This document shows positions 21,929-33,559 of a stretch of DNA of 64,000 bases, one piece after another. The notes under the pieces were generated by a model that was given only the letters and a program-made list of their open reading frames with translations, ran no database searches and was not told the DNA's origin. Origin of the DNA: Russula earlei (taxonomy: Eukaryota > Basidiomycota > Agaricomycetes > Russulales > Russulaceae). The DNA lies in NCBI GenBank assembly GCA_025769875.1, contig JAGFNK010000140.1:1-64000 (forward strand), written 5' to 3'. A program made the translations under genes and the position numbers. Position 1 is the first letter of the stretch; every line of letters begins with the position of its first letter.

Positions 21929-24721
21929 TCATGCCCCATAGTGCACGTAGGTCACCCAACGATCCACAGTCACCTCTTTCCTCCTTCGCAGCTTCTGCAC
22001 GGCATCCCGAAGCGCCTTGGCTGCTCTCTCGTGGCGGGGCAGTTCCTCCTCCCCCTTCCTCGTCTTCTTCGAAAACATCGACTCGTACAAGTGCTTGCAC
22101 ACGTGCCTGCCATCCATGTCCGCCATCTCCCACATCGTCCCGACCACGCTGCGGAAGCCGCAGTGCAGCATGGCGGCGGAGAGGTGGAGCGCCTCGTCCG
22201 GCCAGCTCTCGTCGGCTACCTCGGCGGTGTGAGAGGCCGATAGGAAGGCGAATTCGGCGGCAGGGAGGCAACAGCTCGCGATGTCGCGCAACGTGAGGCG
22301 CTCGTCGCCGAAAAGTTTGAGCGACGACTCGAACGGCTCGCTCGTCCGCAACTTGAAAGAGCCTGCCATATGGAGGAAGGCGTTGCGCTGCAGGCCGTCG
22401 AGGACCCCGGCCGCAGTCGCCTTCTCCTCCTTAAGGCGGCTCACTTGCGCTCGTCGAAGCCCGCACACAAACTTGACCTCTTTTTGTATACCGGGGAGAT
22501 TTCTGTCGTGGTGTGCTACGAGAAGGAGTGGTGACCGGCCTCGGCCAGATGCAGATGAACCGGGAGTGGGCTTCCGAGAGTCGATCAGTACGGAGAGTGT
22601 CGGCGTATAGGAAGGGATGTAAAGGTCACAGAAATACCGCTGCGTCCTCTCGTGCGACGAGGATGGAATTGGGCCCATCGCGTGCAGGGGGAGATAACAA
22701 AACGTGGATGTCGGACACAACCAAACCCGAGACTGCTCCGGTATTCCCAACTCGCGAAGTCTCTCGACGACCAGCTGGCCGACGAGCTCATAAAGTCCTG
22801 CGAGCACGTAGCGAACTGCGTCCGTATATTGGTCCCAGCCGAGGACGTGTTCTTGCCCACGTCGTACGTTCACTAGTTGATCTCTCAGTCGGTTCGCTCG
22901 ATCATAGAAGTCGTTCGAAGTGGGGATGTGGGAAATGGGAGAATCACGAACAACGATGAGAATGTCGCAGCGCCATTTCGAGTGGTTGATGATGATGACC
23001 GGTCCCCGTGAAGCCGCAGAACGGAGCGTGTCGAAAGGAGGTGGAATCAAGAAGCGATCGAAGCCTGGTAGACTTCGAATACGCGAAGTGAGCGTATCGC
23101 GCTCCTTGAGAAGTTTCCGTTGTCTCGTCACAAGACGACTGAACGGGTCCATCCGACTTCCCTCGCGACTCCCACCACCGTCGTCCAGTTCTGTATCGCC
23201 TCCCAGCCCATTGGAAACGGACAATCTCTCGAGCTCATGGTTGACCGCAATATACCTATTTGCCAATAGCCGCTGGTAGCTGATAGGCTGGTCGATTTCA
23301 GTGCGGAAGCCACGCATTTCGGACCAGAGTAGGAATCTCCCTCGTTCCAAAATCTCAATCGCCTGCTCATGGCATCCTGTTCCGATGAGATGTGATGCAT
23401 AATCCAGTGGCATTGTCTCGCAAGTATGGCCCATCCAGACGAGTCGAGCGTATTGTTTTTGTACAGTTGGAGCAAATTCCAGAGAGGGTTTCATTAATGA
23501 CATCGCACTTTCATATGCAGTGGAGACCGACGGGTGCCTGAACTGTCGTGCGAGGAGGGCCCAAAGACACAAAAACTTGTATTGATCCGCTACACTCACA
23601 TATTTATCATCGACAGCCATCGGACATAGACGCATGATTTCCTCTATGTCTTGCCTGTGATGAAGCAAGCGCCAGCGAAGACATAAGCAAGTAACAAGTC
23701 GTCGCATTATACAGAAGTGGAGAGCCCGTGCGTCTTGCATAGCAAGAAGTCTGCGGTACAGAACGATTGCCTCTTCAAGATAGGCCATCGAATGGGTGGA
23801 ATTGAATGCGATCAAGAGATCATCGCACAAGAAGCTGAGAGGAATAAATAATAATGGATGGCTCGAATGCACTGGGTCAAGTAGCATCCGACGGTATATT
23901 ATTGCCTTTTCGATTTCCGCAAGGTCGCCCGTCCGAGAAAACTTGCTATCATACCAACACGCGAGCTCCTCGAGATACGTTCTCTGAAGAAGAGAACCGG
24001 TCGTGGTCCTATGGAGTAGACCCTCGAGGTGATCGATTTTCTCCAGTACTGTCGTGAGTGGATAGGCACGTCTGCTGGCGTACATGCCACCAGTATGCCC
24101 TCTAGATGATAAGAGGTCGGCAAGATCTGCATTAAGAAAGCGCGCCTCCAGAAGACTCTCTGTGAGTCCGAATGTTTTGAAGCGTTTCTCCGCAAGTATG
24201 GACAAAGCTTGAGTGAGGACAGCACGGTGTTGATTGTCGGGAGAAGATAGGCTGAGTGCTGTGCGACAACGGAGAATTGCCTCTTCTGAGTATCGTGGGT
24301 CCGAATAGAAAATTGAGCGGGCAAGAGCTAGCAACGCGATCATTTCTGAGGCCTGGGTGCGGAGTGACTCTGCGCCATCCCGAGGAGTGGAAGCGATGAG
24401 ATTGTCCAGAATGGTAATGGCTTCCTCGCATTGATCGATTGAATGCGTCTCGAAAACGAAGCGGGTGAGGAGAGCACTGGCCAATACGAGGGAAACATCA
24501 CGAGGGTATATTGGCTTCTCTCGGAGCGATTGAATGACGTCATCCGAGGATTCATGGCCTGCAACCAAGAAGCCGGTGAAAAAAGCGTCAGGAAAAGCAT
24601 GGACGGTGCTCTCTGGGGAGATCGCTGTCAAGGACCGTAAATATCTTTAATGACCCATGTCATGGGAAGACTGGGATCGAAGTCAGGGCTTACAATGAGA
24701 AACAGTGGGGTCCCCCGGCAT
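21929..24721 (-). CDS. TPR-CHAT protein, copy 2, predicted protease-dead
   Basis: The build is the same as copy 1: a 28-nt exon 1 (24721-24694, MPGDPTVSH) and exon 2 (24624-21929), giving 907 residues. The sequence is nearly identical to copy 1 through most of its length. It has an N-terminal insertion after ISPESTVHAFPDA that is shared with copy 3. The CHAT motifs read HMAGSF and LSASHTA, so both catalytic positions are again Ser (Cys position at 22232-22234). It is the middle gene of a head-to-tail array whose flanks are also duplicated. The open frame with conserved splice sites argues that it is expressed rather than decaying. Confidence 0.9.
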
Positions 24722-25284
24722 GCTTGACCAGACGGGATGGTGGAGCGAGGCTGCCTCTGGACGTTGGGAGGTTGGGAGAAAAGATCACGGAGACCCTCCT
24801 CCGGCCGCTGCGAGAGTAAAGAGATGGCTCGACAGGGGCGCAAAGTGGGTGAACCTAACCCGAGCATTGAATTGTTGGACACGTGCATGGACGCGCAATG
24901 GCTATGCCCTGCCTGGGTAAAAGGCTGGCTGGCGCTACCTGCCAGTGAGTGAGACCCGGAGTATCAGTGGCGCTCATATGATCTGCACCGCCCAGCTCGC
25001 AGGTTAACCAGAAATGGTTGTAGGCCAACATTGCGTGAGAGTGGCACCGGGAATAAATCGAACAAGGAAAATGTGTCCAGATCGAGGCGTTCAGACGGAA
25101 TTACGACCCTAATAAATGTTTGGCCCCTAGTCAAGGGAAGGCAGAACGCGACACATTTAACGGTCGCAGGGGGGGTAGTGGAAGTTTGAGTCCGACCGGA
25201 GGATTGGCATGCATGCCAGTGGAGAGTGGAGTGGAAGGTGTGGCACTGGCAGCTGTATGACTTACATATTTGGCATAAGATAAG

Positions 25285-25575
25285 GGCGACTGGAACGAGC
25301 GCGGGAACACACCGCTGAGCCTCGGACCCTCTCCGCATGGTTCGTGGACGTCGAGGTGCTGCCCAGGCGAGAGCGCGAATTTCGTAGCTTCGTCACCAAG
25401 GTCATCTTCAGCCCTGGTGAAGGCGCCGTCGCGGGCGTGCGGGTTGATGGGCTGTTGGCGGACGGGCTCGAGACAGACAATGGCAATGAGATGGCTGCGG
25501 TACGTGGCGGGATGTAGCCGGAGTTGCCGTTTCGGGGCAGCGTGAGTCGGGAAGAAAGGGTGACTCGATAATATA
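25285..25575 (+). pseudogene. Duplicated 3' fragment of the Tag1-like gene
   Basis: About 290 bp closely follow the last third of a kilobase of the Tag1-like gene (17771-18120), from GACTGGAACGAGCGCGGGAA to the post-stop sequence. The fragment has small deletions and lacks the (GATGGC)n tract. There is no upstream part, so it is a hitch-hiker of the CHAT duplication. Between copies 1 and 2 only the last 40 bp of the same segment survive, near 21645. Confidence 0.85.
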
Positions 25576-25778
25576 TGTTGCGTCAATGCTGGTTTTTCGT
25601 AGCGTCTGCGTGTTGAACACATGTACTGGTACTGTACGTACGTATCGAGCGCGCGGATCATAACAACGGAGCCGAGGCAGTACAATTACGACATCCGGGA
25701 TGTTACGAAAGATCAGAGCCTGGGTTCCATACTAATAATGATGGATCTCCATAATGTAAAGACTTCTGCGTCCAAGTC

Positions 25779-28577
25779 TCATGCCCCATAGTGCACGTAG
25801 GTTACCCAACGATCCACTGTCACCTCTTTCCTCGTCCGCAGCTTCTGCACGGCATCCCGAAGTGCCTTGGCTGCTCTCTCGTGCCGAGGGGGCACCTCTT
25901 CCCCCTTCTTCCTTTTCTTCGAAAACATCGACTTGTACAAGTGCTTGCACACGTGCCTGCCATCCATGTCCGCCATCCCCCACGTCGTCCCGATCACGCT
26001 GCGGAAGCCACAGTGCAGCATGGCGGCGGAGAGGTGGAGCGCCTCGTCCGGCCAGCTCCTGTCGGTCAGCGCAGCGGTGTGAGAGGCCGACAGGAAGGCA
26101 AATTCGGCGGCGGGAAGGCAACAGCTCGCGATGTCGCGCAACGTGAGGCGCTCGTCGCCGAAAAGTTTGATCGACGCCTCGAACGGCTCGCTCGGCTTCA
26201 GCTTGACGGAGCCCGCGATGTGGAGGAAGGCGTGACGCTGCAGGCCGTCGAGGACCCCAGCCGCAGTCGCCTTCTCCTCCTTGAGGTGGCTCACTCGCGC
26301 TCGGCGAAGCCCACGCACAAGCTTGACCTCTTTCCGCATGCCGGGGGGATATCTGTCGTGATGCGCTACGAGAAGGAGTGGCGACCGACCTCGGCCAGAT
26401 GCAGATGTACCGGGAATGGGCTTCCGAGAGTCGATCAGTGCAGAGAGCGTCGGCGTGTAGGAAGGGATGTAAAGGTCACAGAAATACCGCCGCGTCCTCT
26501 CGTGCGACGAGGATGGAATTGGGCCCATCGCATGCAGGGGAAGATAACAAAACGCGGATGTCGGACACAACCAAACCCGAGACTGCTCCGGTATTCCCAA
26601 CTCGCGAAGTCTCTCGATGACCAGCTGCCCGACGAGCTCATAAAGTCCTGCGAGCACGTAGCGAACTGCGTTTGTGTATGGGCCCCAGCCGATGACGTCG
26701 TCGCGCCCACGTCGAACGTTCACTAGTTGATCTTTCAGTCGGTTCGCTCGATAATAGAAGTCGTTCGAAGTGGGGATGTGGGAAATGGGAGAATCACGAA
26801 CAACAATGAGAATGTCGCAGCGCCATTTCGAGTGGTTGATGATGATGACCGGTCCCCGTGAAGCCGCAGAACGGAGCGTGTCGAAATGAGGTGGAATCAA
26901 GAAGCGATCGAAGCCTGGCAGACTTCGAATACGCGAAGTGAGCGTATCGCGCTCCTTGAGAAGTTTCCGTTGTCTCGTCACAAGACGACTGAACGGGTCC
27001 ATCCGGCTGCCCTCGCGACTCCCACCACCGTTGTCCAGATCTGTATCACCTCCAAGCCTATTGGAGATGGACAATCTCTTGAGCTCATGGTTGACAACCG
27101 CATACTTCTCAGCCCACAGTAGCTGTGAGCCGACGGGCTGGTCGACTTCAGTGCGGAAGCCACGCATTTCGGACCAGAGCAGGGATCTCCCTCGTTCCAA
27201 AACCTCAATCGCCCGCTCATGGCAACCTGTACTGATGTGATGTGATGCGTAGTCCAGTGGCATTGTCTCGCAAGTATGGCCCATCCAGACGAGTCGAGCG
27301 TGCTGTAATTGTACAATTGGAGCAAGTTCCAGAGAGGGTTTCATTAATGACATCGCACTTTCATATGCAGTGGAGACCGACGGGTGCCTGAATTGTCGTG
27401 CGAGGAGGGCCCAATGACACAAAAACTTGTATCGATCCGCTACACTCACATATTGATCATCGACAGCCATCGGACATAGACGCATGATTTCCTCTACGTC
27501 TTGCCTGTGACGAAGCAAGCGCCAGCGAAGACATAAGCAAGTAACAAGTCGTCGCATCACACAAAAGTGGAGAGCCCGTGCGTCTTGCATAGCAAGAAAT
27601 CTGCGGTACAGAACGATTGCCTCTTCAAGATAGGCCATCGAATGGGTGGAATCGAATGCAATCAAGAGATCATCGCACAGGAAGCTGAGAGGAATAAATA
27701 ATAATGGATGGGTCGAATGCGATGGGTCAAGTAGCATCCGACGGTATATTATTGCCTTTTCGATTTCCGCAAGGTCGCCCGTCCGAGAAAACTTGCTATC
27801 ATACCAACACGCGAGCTCCTCGAGATACGTTCTCTGAAGAAGAGAACCGGTCGTGGTCCTATGGAGTAGACCCTCGAGGTGATCGATTTTCTCCAGTACT
27901 GTCGTGAGCGGATAGGCACGTCTGCTGGCGTACATGCCACCAGAATGCCCTCTGGATGATGATGATAAGAGGTGGACGACTTCTGTATTAAGAAAGCGCG
28001 CCTCCAGAAGACCGTTTGTGAGTCCGAATGTTTTGAAGCGTTTCTCCGCAAGTATGGACAAAGCTTGAGTGAGGACAGCGCGGTGTTGATTGTCGGGAGA
28101 AGATAAGCTGAGTGCTGTGCGACAACGGAGAATTGCCTCTTCTGAGTATTGTGGGTCCGAATAGAAAATTGAGCGGGCAAGAGCAAGCAACGCGATCATT
28201 TCTGAAGCCTGGGTGTGGAGTGACTCTGTGCCATCCCGAGGAGTGGAAGCGATGAGATTGTCCAGAATGGTAATGGCTTCCTCGCACTCATCGGTTGAAT
28301 GCGTCTCGAAGACGAAGCGGGTGAGGAGAGCACTGGCCAGTACGAGGGAAACTTCACGATGGTATTTTAGCTTCTCTCGGAGCGATTGAATGACGTCATC
28401 CGAGGATACATGGCCTGCGACCAAGAAGCCGGTGAAAATGGCGTCAGCCAAAGCATGAATGGTGCTGGCTGGGTACCCCGCTGGGGAGATCGCTGTCAAG
28501 ATCTTTAATAAACCATATCATGGAGACCGCAATCAAATTCAGGGCTTACAATGAGAAACGGTGGGGTCCCCGGGCAT
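25779..28577 (-). CDS. TPR-CHAT protein, copy 3, predicted protease-dead
   Basis: Exon 1 is 28577-28550 and exon 2 is 28492-25779, giving 913 residues. The CHAT motifs read HIAGSV and LSASHTA, with Ser codon 26082-26084 at the Cys position. A short patch (about 27085-27145) that reads QPVGSQLLWAEKY differs sharply from copies 1 and 2 (QPISYQRLLANRY), while the flanks are almost identical. This suggests gene conversion from a further paralogue. The extra residues SSSSRG in the TPR region come from a GAT-triplet expansion near 27955-27966. Confidence 0.9.
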
Positions 28578-31500
28578 GCTTGACCAGACGGGATGAAGGA
28601 GCGAGGCTCCCTCTGGACGTTGGGAGTTTGGGAGAAAAGATCACGGAGACCCTCCTCTGGCCAATGCGAGAGTAAAGAGATGGCTCAACAGGGGCGCAAA
28701 GCGGGTGAACCTGAGGCCCGAGCATTGAATTGGACACGTGCATGGACGCGCAATGGCAATGCGCTGGTAAAACGCTGGCTGGCGCTACCTGTCTGCCAGT
28801 GAGTCTGACAGGTTAACCAGAAATAGCTGTAGACCATCGTTGCGTGAGATTACAACCGTGGCACTGTGAATAAACGAAGCAAGGGAAAATGTGTCGAGGC
28901 CGAGGCGTTCAGGACGAGACTACGAGACCTTTATACATGTCTGGCTCCTGGTCAAGGAAAGGCAGAACGCAACACATTTAACGGCCGCAGGGGGATAATA
29001 GGAGCTTGATTCCGACCGGAGGCTTGGCAAGGCATGCCAGACGAGTGTTGGCAGGTACAACAACAGTATGGCAGGCGTGGCAGGTTTACGTCATCATCGA
29101 TGAAACGTTCGTGCCAATTTCAAGTTCAAGTAATCACGTGATGCTTCGATCATGATTGGGCAAAGGTGAAAAATATATATATAATGGTTGTTAGAAATTC
29201 TTTCGTCAGAGTCAAGGCCACTGGCGTCTATGTCTGCCATCGCCCATATCGAATGCACTGCTTAATTTTGCCGCTGCAACGGCAAGGTGCAGTCTTTCAC
29301 CGACAATTGTTCACGGTCTATTTCGACGTCTCCACGCTCCATGTCTCGTTGCGACACGCGCGGCTCGAGTGACTTTTTTTCAATTTGGACCCTCAGGCCT
29401 CAGAGGCCGAAACTGCGACTGCTAATGGCGTCAAACTGTGGATGTGGCGGGCCTCCAACCAAGCAATCATTGTTGCATTTCCCAAGCCGGGACGCTTTCA
29501 TGTCGGGCAAGTCCATAGTCACATTATTATTTTTCTATTCGTTTCTGGAATAAACACTTTTGGGCAGCGCGGGAATAATTAACAAGAGCCAGTGGTCCGA
29601 GAACTCGCATGTCGATATGGGCGGAGAGTGCGCGTGTACGAAAAAAGATGAACGACTTCCGCTGTGAAGAGAAGGCAGACAACAATATGCTGGACACCAG
29701 CACACGGGCCACCTCTCGAATCTGACAACCGGTGGCGCTGTGATATGCAGTACGCACGCCACCCTAAAGCAAAACTGGAAGGAAGATGGCCTTGTGAGAT
29801 GAACAATTAAAATGGAAATTCGCTGGTAGACAGAAGAACCAGAATCTTCAGCTTGCCATGAAGGTGGAGCTTGGGAGGATAGGAGCAACTGAAATCGGGC
29901 CAAAGACTGGCCATGCGACGACAAAAGAGTTTTCACTGTATTCACCCTTTTGGCATGGATCGCATCCAGACCCTCCGTCGACGGATCGGCCGCATACATA
30001 GATGGCAGTCTGTATGTTCGACGATCATATCATACCTGTCCGTTCACCTGCGAACGCACGTTAGGAACGGGCGGTAGCAGGCGGAGATATGCGTGGAGTA
30101 GGAAGGTGTGCTATGGCTAACAATGTCCAAGTCTCTGGCCCCCGATTCCTCCGAAGGTGTAGCTGTGCTGAGAAACGAGCCGCCGTCGTCACGTAATAAG
30201 CTTCTACAACTCAGAGTCTACTGATTACCGCATTGGTATAGAATGAGTCCCCGAGTCAATCGACGATGGAAGGAAGGAGGAACGATCAAACCCTACATGT
30301 TACAGGCCGACGAGAGGGGGGTCCATTTGTCACAGGCGTTGATAGGAGAACGTCGCTGACGAAGCAAGTATAAGGTTTTCTGTGGCAACAATGCTACCCC
30401 CAGTAGTCTTGATGCGAGCTTATGCCGGGGGTGCTAATGACAAGTGGCGTGTCCGTCAGACAGGTGTTTCGTCGAACTGCAGCCATGATGCGATTATGGA
30501 TGTTCTGAATGTCCGAGAGCACCGCTCAGAAGATGTCCCGGGAGACGTATCCAAAATACTTGCCTTGGATATCATCGATCGCTTACTCGATCTCCGGCGG
30601 GTTTTCCCCATGGAGTGATCTGATATGTTGCAAAGTGAAAGTGAATCGGATCTGCATTGGTGGGACGGGCAGATGGAATGTCATGCCAGTATTGCTCCAA
30701 TTGAGCTTTGAATTCTTCGAACTCGCAATCCAGGTCTAATCTAAGAAACAAGAAACTTGGGATTTCCGAGGAATCTCGTACCCCCTCCAGTTCTTTTCTT
30801 CAATAGACCAGATCGGAGAGGCGGTGTAAACTGAACTCCGATGCTTGCGCCAAGTAGAGTAATGTGCGGGGTTCGGAGAAGGGGTCTGGATTGGAAACAC
30901 ATCGGGAATACACCACCAGTGGGACGGGCTAGGAGTGTCAAAAAGAAGCCATAAAGGTGGTTTTTTATGGCTTCTTTTTGACATTAAGCCCATTGTAGCG
31001 AGCCAATCCGGGGCGCACTGAGTTCGTGGGGCTAGGATAGAGGGCGGAAGGAGCAGCGAGGAACAGAAGAGCAAGCAGGGGTCGCAAGCACTTGTTTGAT
31101 TTCTTGGCTTTTAAGTTGGGTCTCCGCTCAGGTCAATACTCTACCGCCAGTGGGCCAGAGGCGCCCAGGAAGCTACTTTGGCTAAAGGTGCGAGCTCTCT
31201 CACTCTCTTGCCACACGTCGAGCGAAGATTAGGTTTAGGGGAGGGGAAGCACCTCCTAGATAATCCGAGGCCAGCGCGGTCCCGTTTCTCTTGTCGCTCC
31301 TCACCCTCCTCACGGCGCTAAAAATCACAAGGGAAAAAAATTTATGCGAAAGGGGTGTTGTGTACAGGTAATTGGGGACCCCGGGATGTGCGAAGCGACC
31401 TTGAAGATTTTTTGTACAGCGGCGGCTTCTCTGGGCCCCCTAAATCATAACGGTAATGGATCCTCGTCTATGCGTGTAAATGAGCCATTGAGAAGCCAGC

Positions 31501-32457
31501 TGCTGAGCACCAGGGATGAGAAACAAATTACGTGTATATGACAGGCTCGTCTGATGATTGGATTGTCAATGCATCAGCTGAGAGGAGGATGTTGTATTTG
31601 TCGCCCCTTTCCCCGCTTACCCCGCGCCTCAAGCGGAAATCCCGTTCGCGTGCCGTACAGGTCGGTCGATGACAAAAAAGCGAGAAGTGGGCTTACCGTA
31701 TTCATTCACCAAGGTCGCCTCTTACCGATTCCAGACTAGAATTTCGAAAGGGATTCTTTCGGACGGATCCTACAGACTAAACTAGTGCACCATCTCTCGC
31801 TTTTGACTCATATCCGTACAGTGCATCGCTACAAAGAAGAAAAACAAGAGGCGCGGCATCCACCGATGATGGCGCCGATTTTTCTCTCTCGTCTCGTGAG
31901 CATGTAACTTACGTGTGGGCAAGTTCGGGATCAGTGTGGGGTGTCTCTCGCTAAAAGCGTCGTCCTACTTCCAGAAGGGGACATGGCCTTTTTTTAGCCT
32001 GGGAGAGGGGCTGGGAGAGGAGGAAGTCGGGGCGCCGCATGAATTATAGCAGTGGCCACGCGCTCCGTGTGCGTGGGCGTGGGCGTGGGCATGGAAGAAC
32101 GCTCACGGTTGCGAGAAGTCGGGACGACAATGAAACGATCTGTGGTGGTGTGGGAATCGACTTTGCGCGCAGTGACTGTCCGCGGCCATAACACTGGGCG
32201 CGCCTTTTAGTCAAGAGTCGAAAGATAAGAAGCGCGAACGGCACAAGAGGAGCCACAAGATCCAACTTTGGAGATGAAACACAGGGGTCGCTGGACACAA
32301 ACGATAACAGCGCCGCCCGGAAGAGACCTTGCGTCTCCTTGGCTCGCGATTCTTATCCACTACCGTATTGACACAAAGCAGCTATCTTCCGTATGAACCA
32401 ACCCATTATTAAACGCATGGAAGGGGCAAAGACAAGTGCATGTGTAGTGCCATATTT
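28578..32457. other. Gene-poor region of 3.9 kb
   Basis: To about 29140 it is the upstream part of duplication unit 3. Beyond that no frame resembles a known protein. A minus-strand stretch near 30570-30740 (reading FEEFKAQLEQYWHDIPSARP) might be a lost exon, but I cannot place it. A perfect hairpin lies at 30936-30983. A TATA-like run sits near 29173-29182 with no convincing gene after it. Confidence 0.5.
30936..30983. repeat. Perfect 20-bp inverted repeat with 8-nt loop
   Basis: Arm 30936-30955 is exactly complementary to 30964-30983, with loop 30956-30963. It is in non-coding DNA. It could be a small RNA hairpin, a MITE remnant or a recent foldback event. Confidence 0.85.
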
Positions 32458-32956
32458 TCACGAGGAAGCTGTGAAGCGGAAATGAGAGCGCGATAGCAGG
32501 CTGCTTGGAGACGAACCATGTACGCGTGCTTCGGGTAAAGGGGAAGATGCCTCCAAGGCCATTTTTTCCTGCGCTTCTCTCACAGCGATGCGTAGACGCA
32601 TGCCCTCCCAGCCGAGCAAGTCTGACCTTGTGTTGAGTACATACTGGTCGATCCCACCGTACTACGAGAAAGAAACGGATGAAGGTGTGCGTCGTGATGT
32701 GAGGGACGGACGGACGTACTTTGCGAATGGTCTTGAGAGCACGGGTGGAGAGCTTCACGCGCACCATATCGCCGAGAGCATCAGAGAAGAGACGTTTGGT
32801 CTGGATGTTGGGGAGCCACGCCCGACGTGTCTTTTTCTTCGAGAATGGAACGTTGTTTCCGTACTGCTTCGTCTTTCCATGGAACAAGCCAAGCTGTGAC
32901 CGCTTGAACGGTTGGCTCAGCGCGGCGGCGACGAAGGATGGCAAAGAGGGGAACAT
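32458..32956 (-). CDS. Mitochondrial large-subunit ribosomal protein bL28m
   Basis: Two exons (32956-32720 and 32661-32458) separated by a 58-bp intron encode 146 residues. After a basic, Ser/Ala-rich N-terminus that fits a mitochondrial presequence, the core reads GLFHGKTKQYGNNVPFSKKK then TRRAWLPN, KRLFSDALG and VRVKLSTRALKTI, the bL28 signature. It continues across the intron with YGGIDQYVLNT and LLGWEGMRLR. bL28 sits in the large subunit of the mitoribosome. The first ATG in frame after a possible upstream TTG is at 32956. The last 25 residues are Ser-rich and not conserved as far as I can tell. Confidence 0.9.
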
Positions 32957-33559
32957 GGGTCGGAAGGGAGAATTGGCCGCCCGCAACGCCGCTCGGAAGG
33001 GCAACGGAGGGCTAAAAGAGGCAAGTGTGAACCGAGAGCCCGCCTTGGTCGATGGTCACAAGAGAGTGCAGCGCTTTTCGGGGATCCTTGCTCTCCTGTC
33101 TGTCCATCCCTAGCCGGGGCCGGCATTATCCTCTCAGGTACTTTTCCCGTCCTTCAACACATGTGTGAGCCCCAAAAAAACTCCATCCCGGTGATGCATG
33201 CCCTCAAGCGAGTTGCGTGGGGGTTGCCGGGTGCCTTCGATGTAGACTTACGATCCCCGTTGCAGGTACTGCTTATGCCTCGAGGAGGCTCACAGGTATG
33301 TGCGCCTCGAGGTCAACCGGTCAACGGCCAAGCCCATCAACTTCTTCGCGAGATCTGATCTTGTATGTTCCCCCTCAGTCACGGTTTACACCCCGCCCTG
33401 ACAGACGTTATCGCGCACTTCCCTGCTGTTTGCCCTTCGTAACGCTCGACTCATCCGCATCATATATTACGAGCTTAAATCGTGTCACTTGTGATGCATC
33501 TTTCGCCCCCATCACTTTCCGTCATCCGTCCGTTCAGTGTTTGCCTCGCCAGCGACCAT
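32957..33559. other. Divergent intergenic region between bL28m and the F-box gene
   Basis: It is about 600 bp separating two divergent starts. No coding content is supported. Confidence 0.5.

Larger units (their letters stand above)
17771..29140 (-). repeat. Three-unit tandem segmental duplication (about 3.7 kb per unit)
   Basis: Each unit runs from the 3' end of the Tag1-like gene through its downstream sequence and the minus-strand CHAT gene to the CHAT upstream region. Unit 1 is about 17771-21630, unit 2 about 21640-25275, and unit 3 about 25285-29140. Landmarks repeated in each are GTGAGTCGGGAAGAAAGGGT, the CHAT gene, its splice sites, and a non-coding stretch starting AAATGTGTC. Boundaries were placed by eye. 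Confidence 0.8.

Noticed and set aside
30736..31074. Minus-strand frame across the 30.9-kb hairpin
   Set aside because: The frame exists only because the inverted repeat is open. The product shows no conserved feature.
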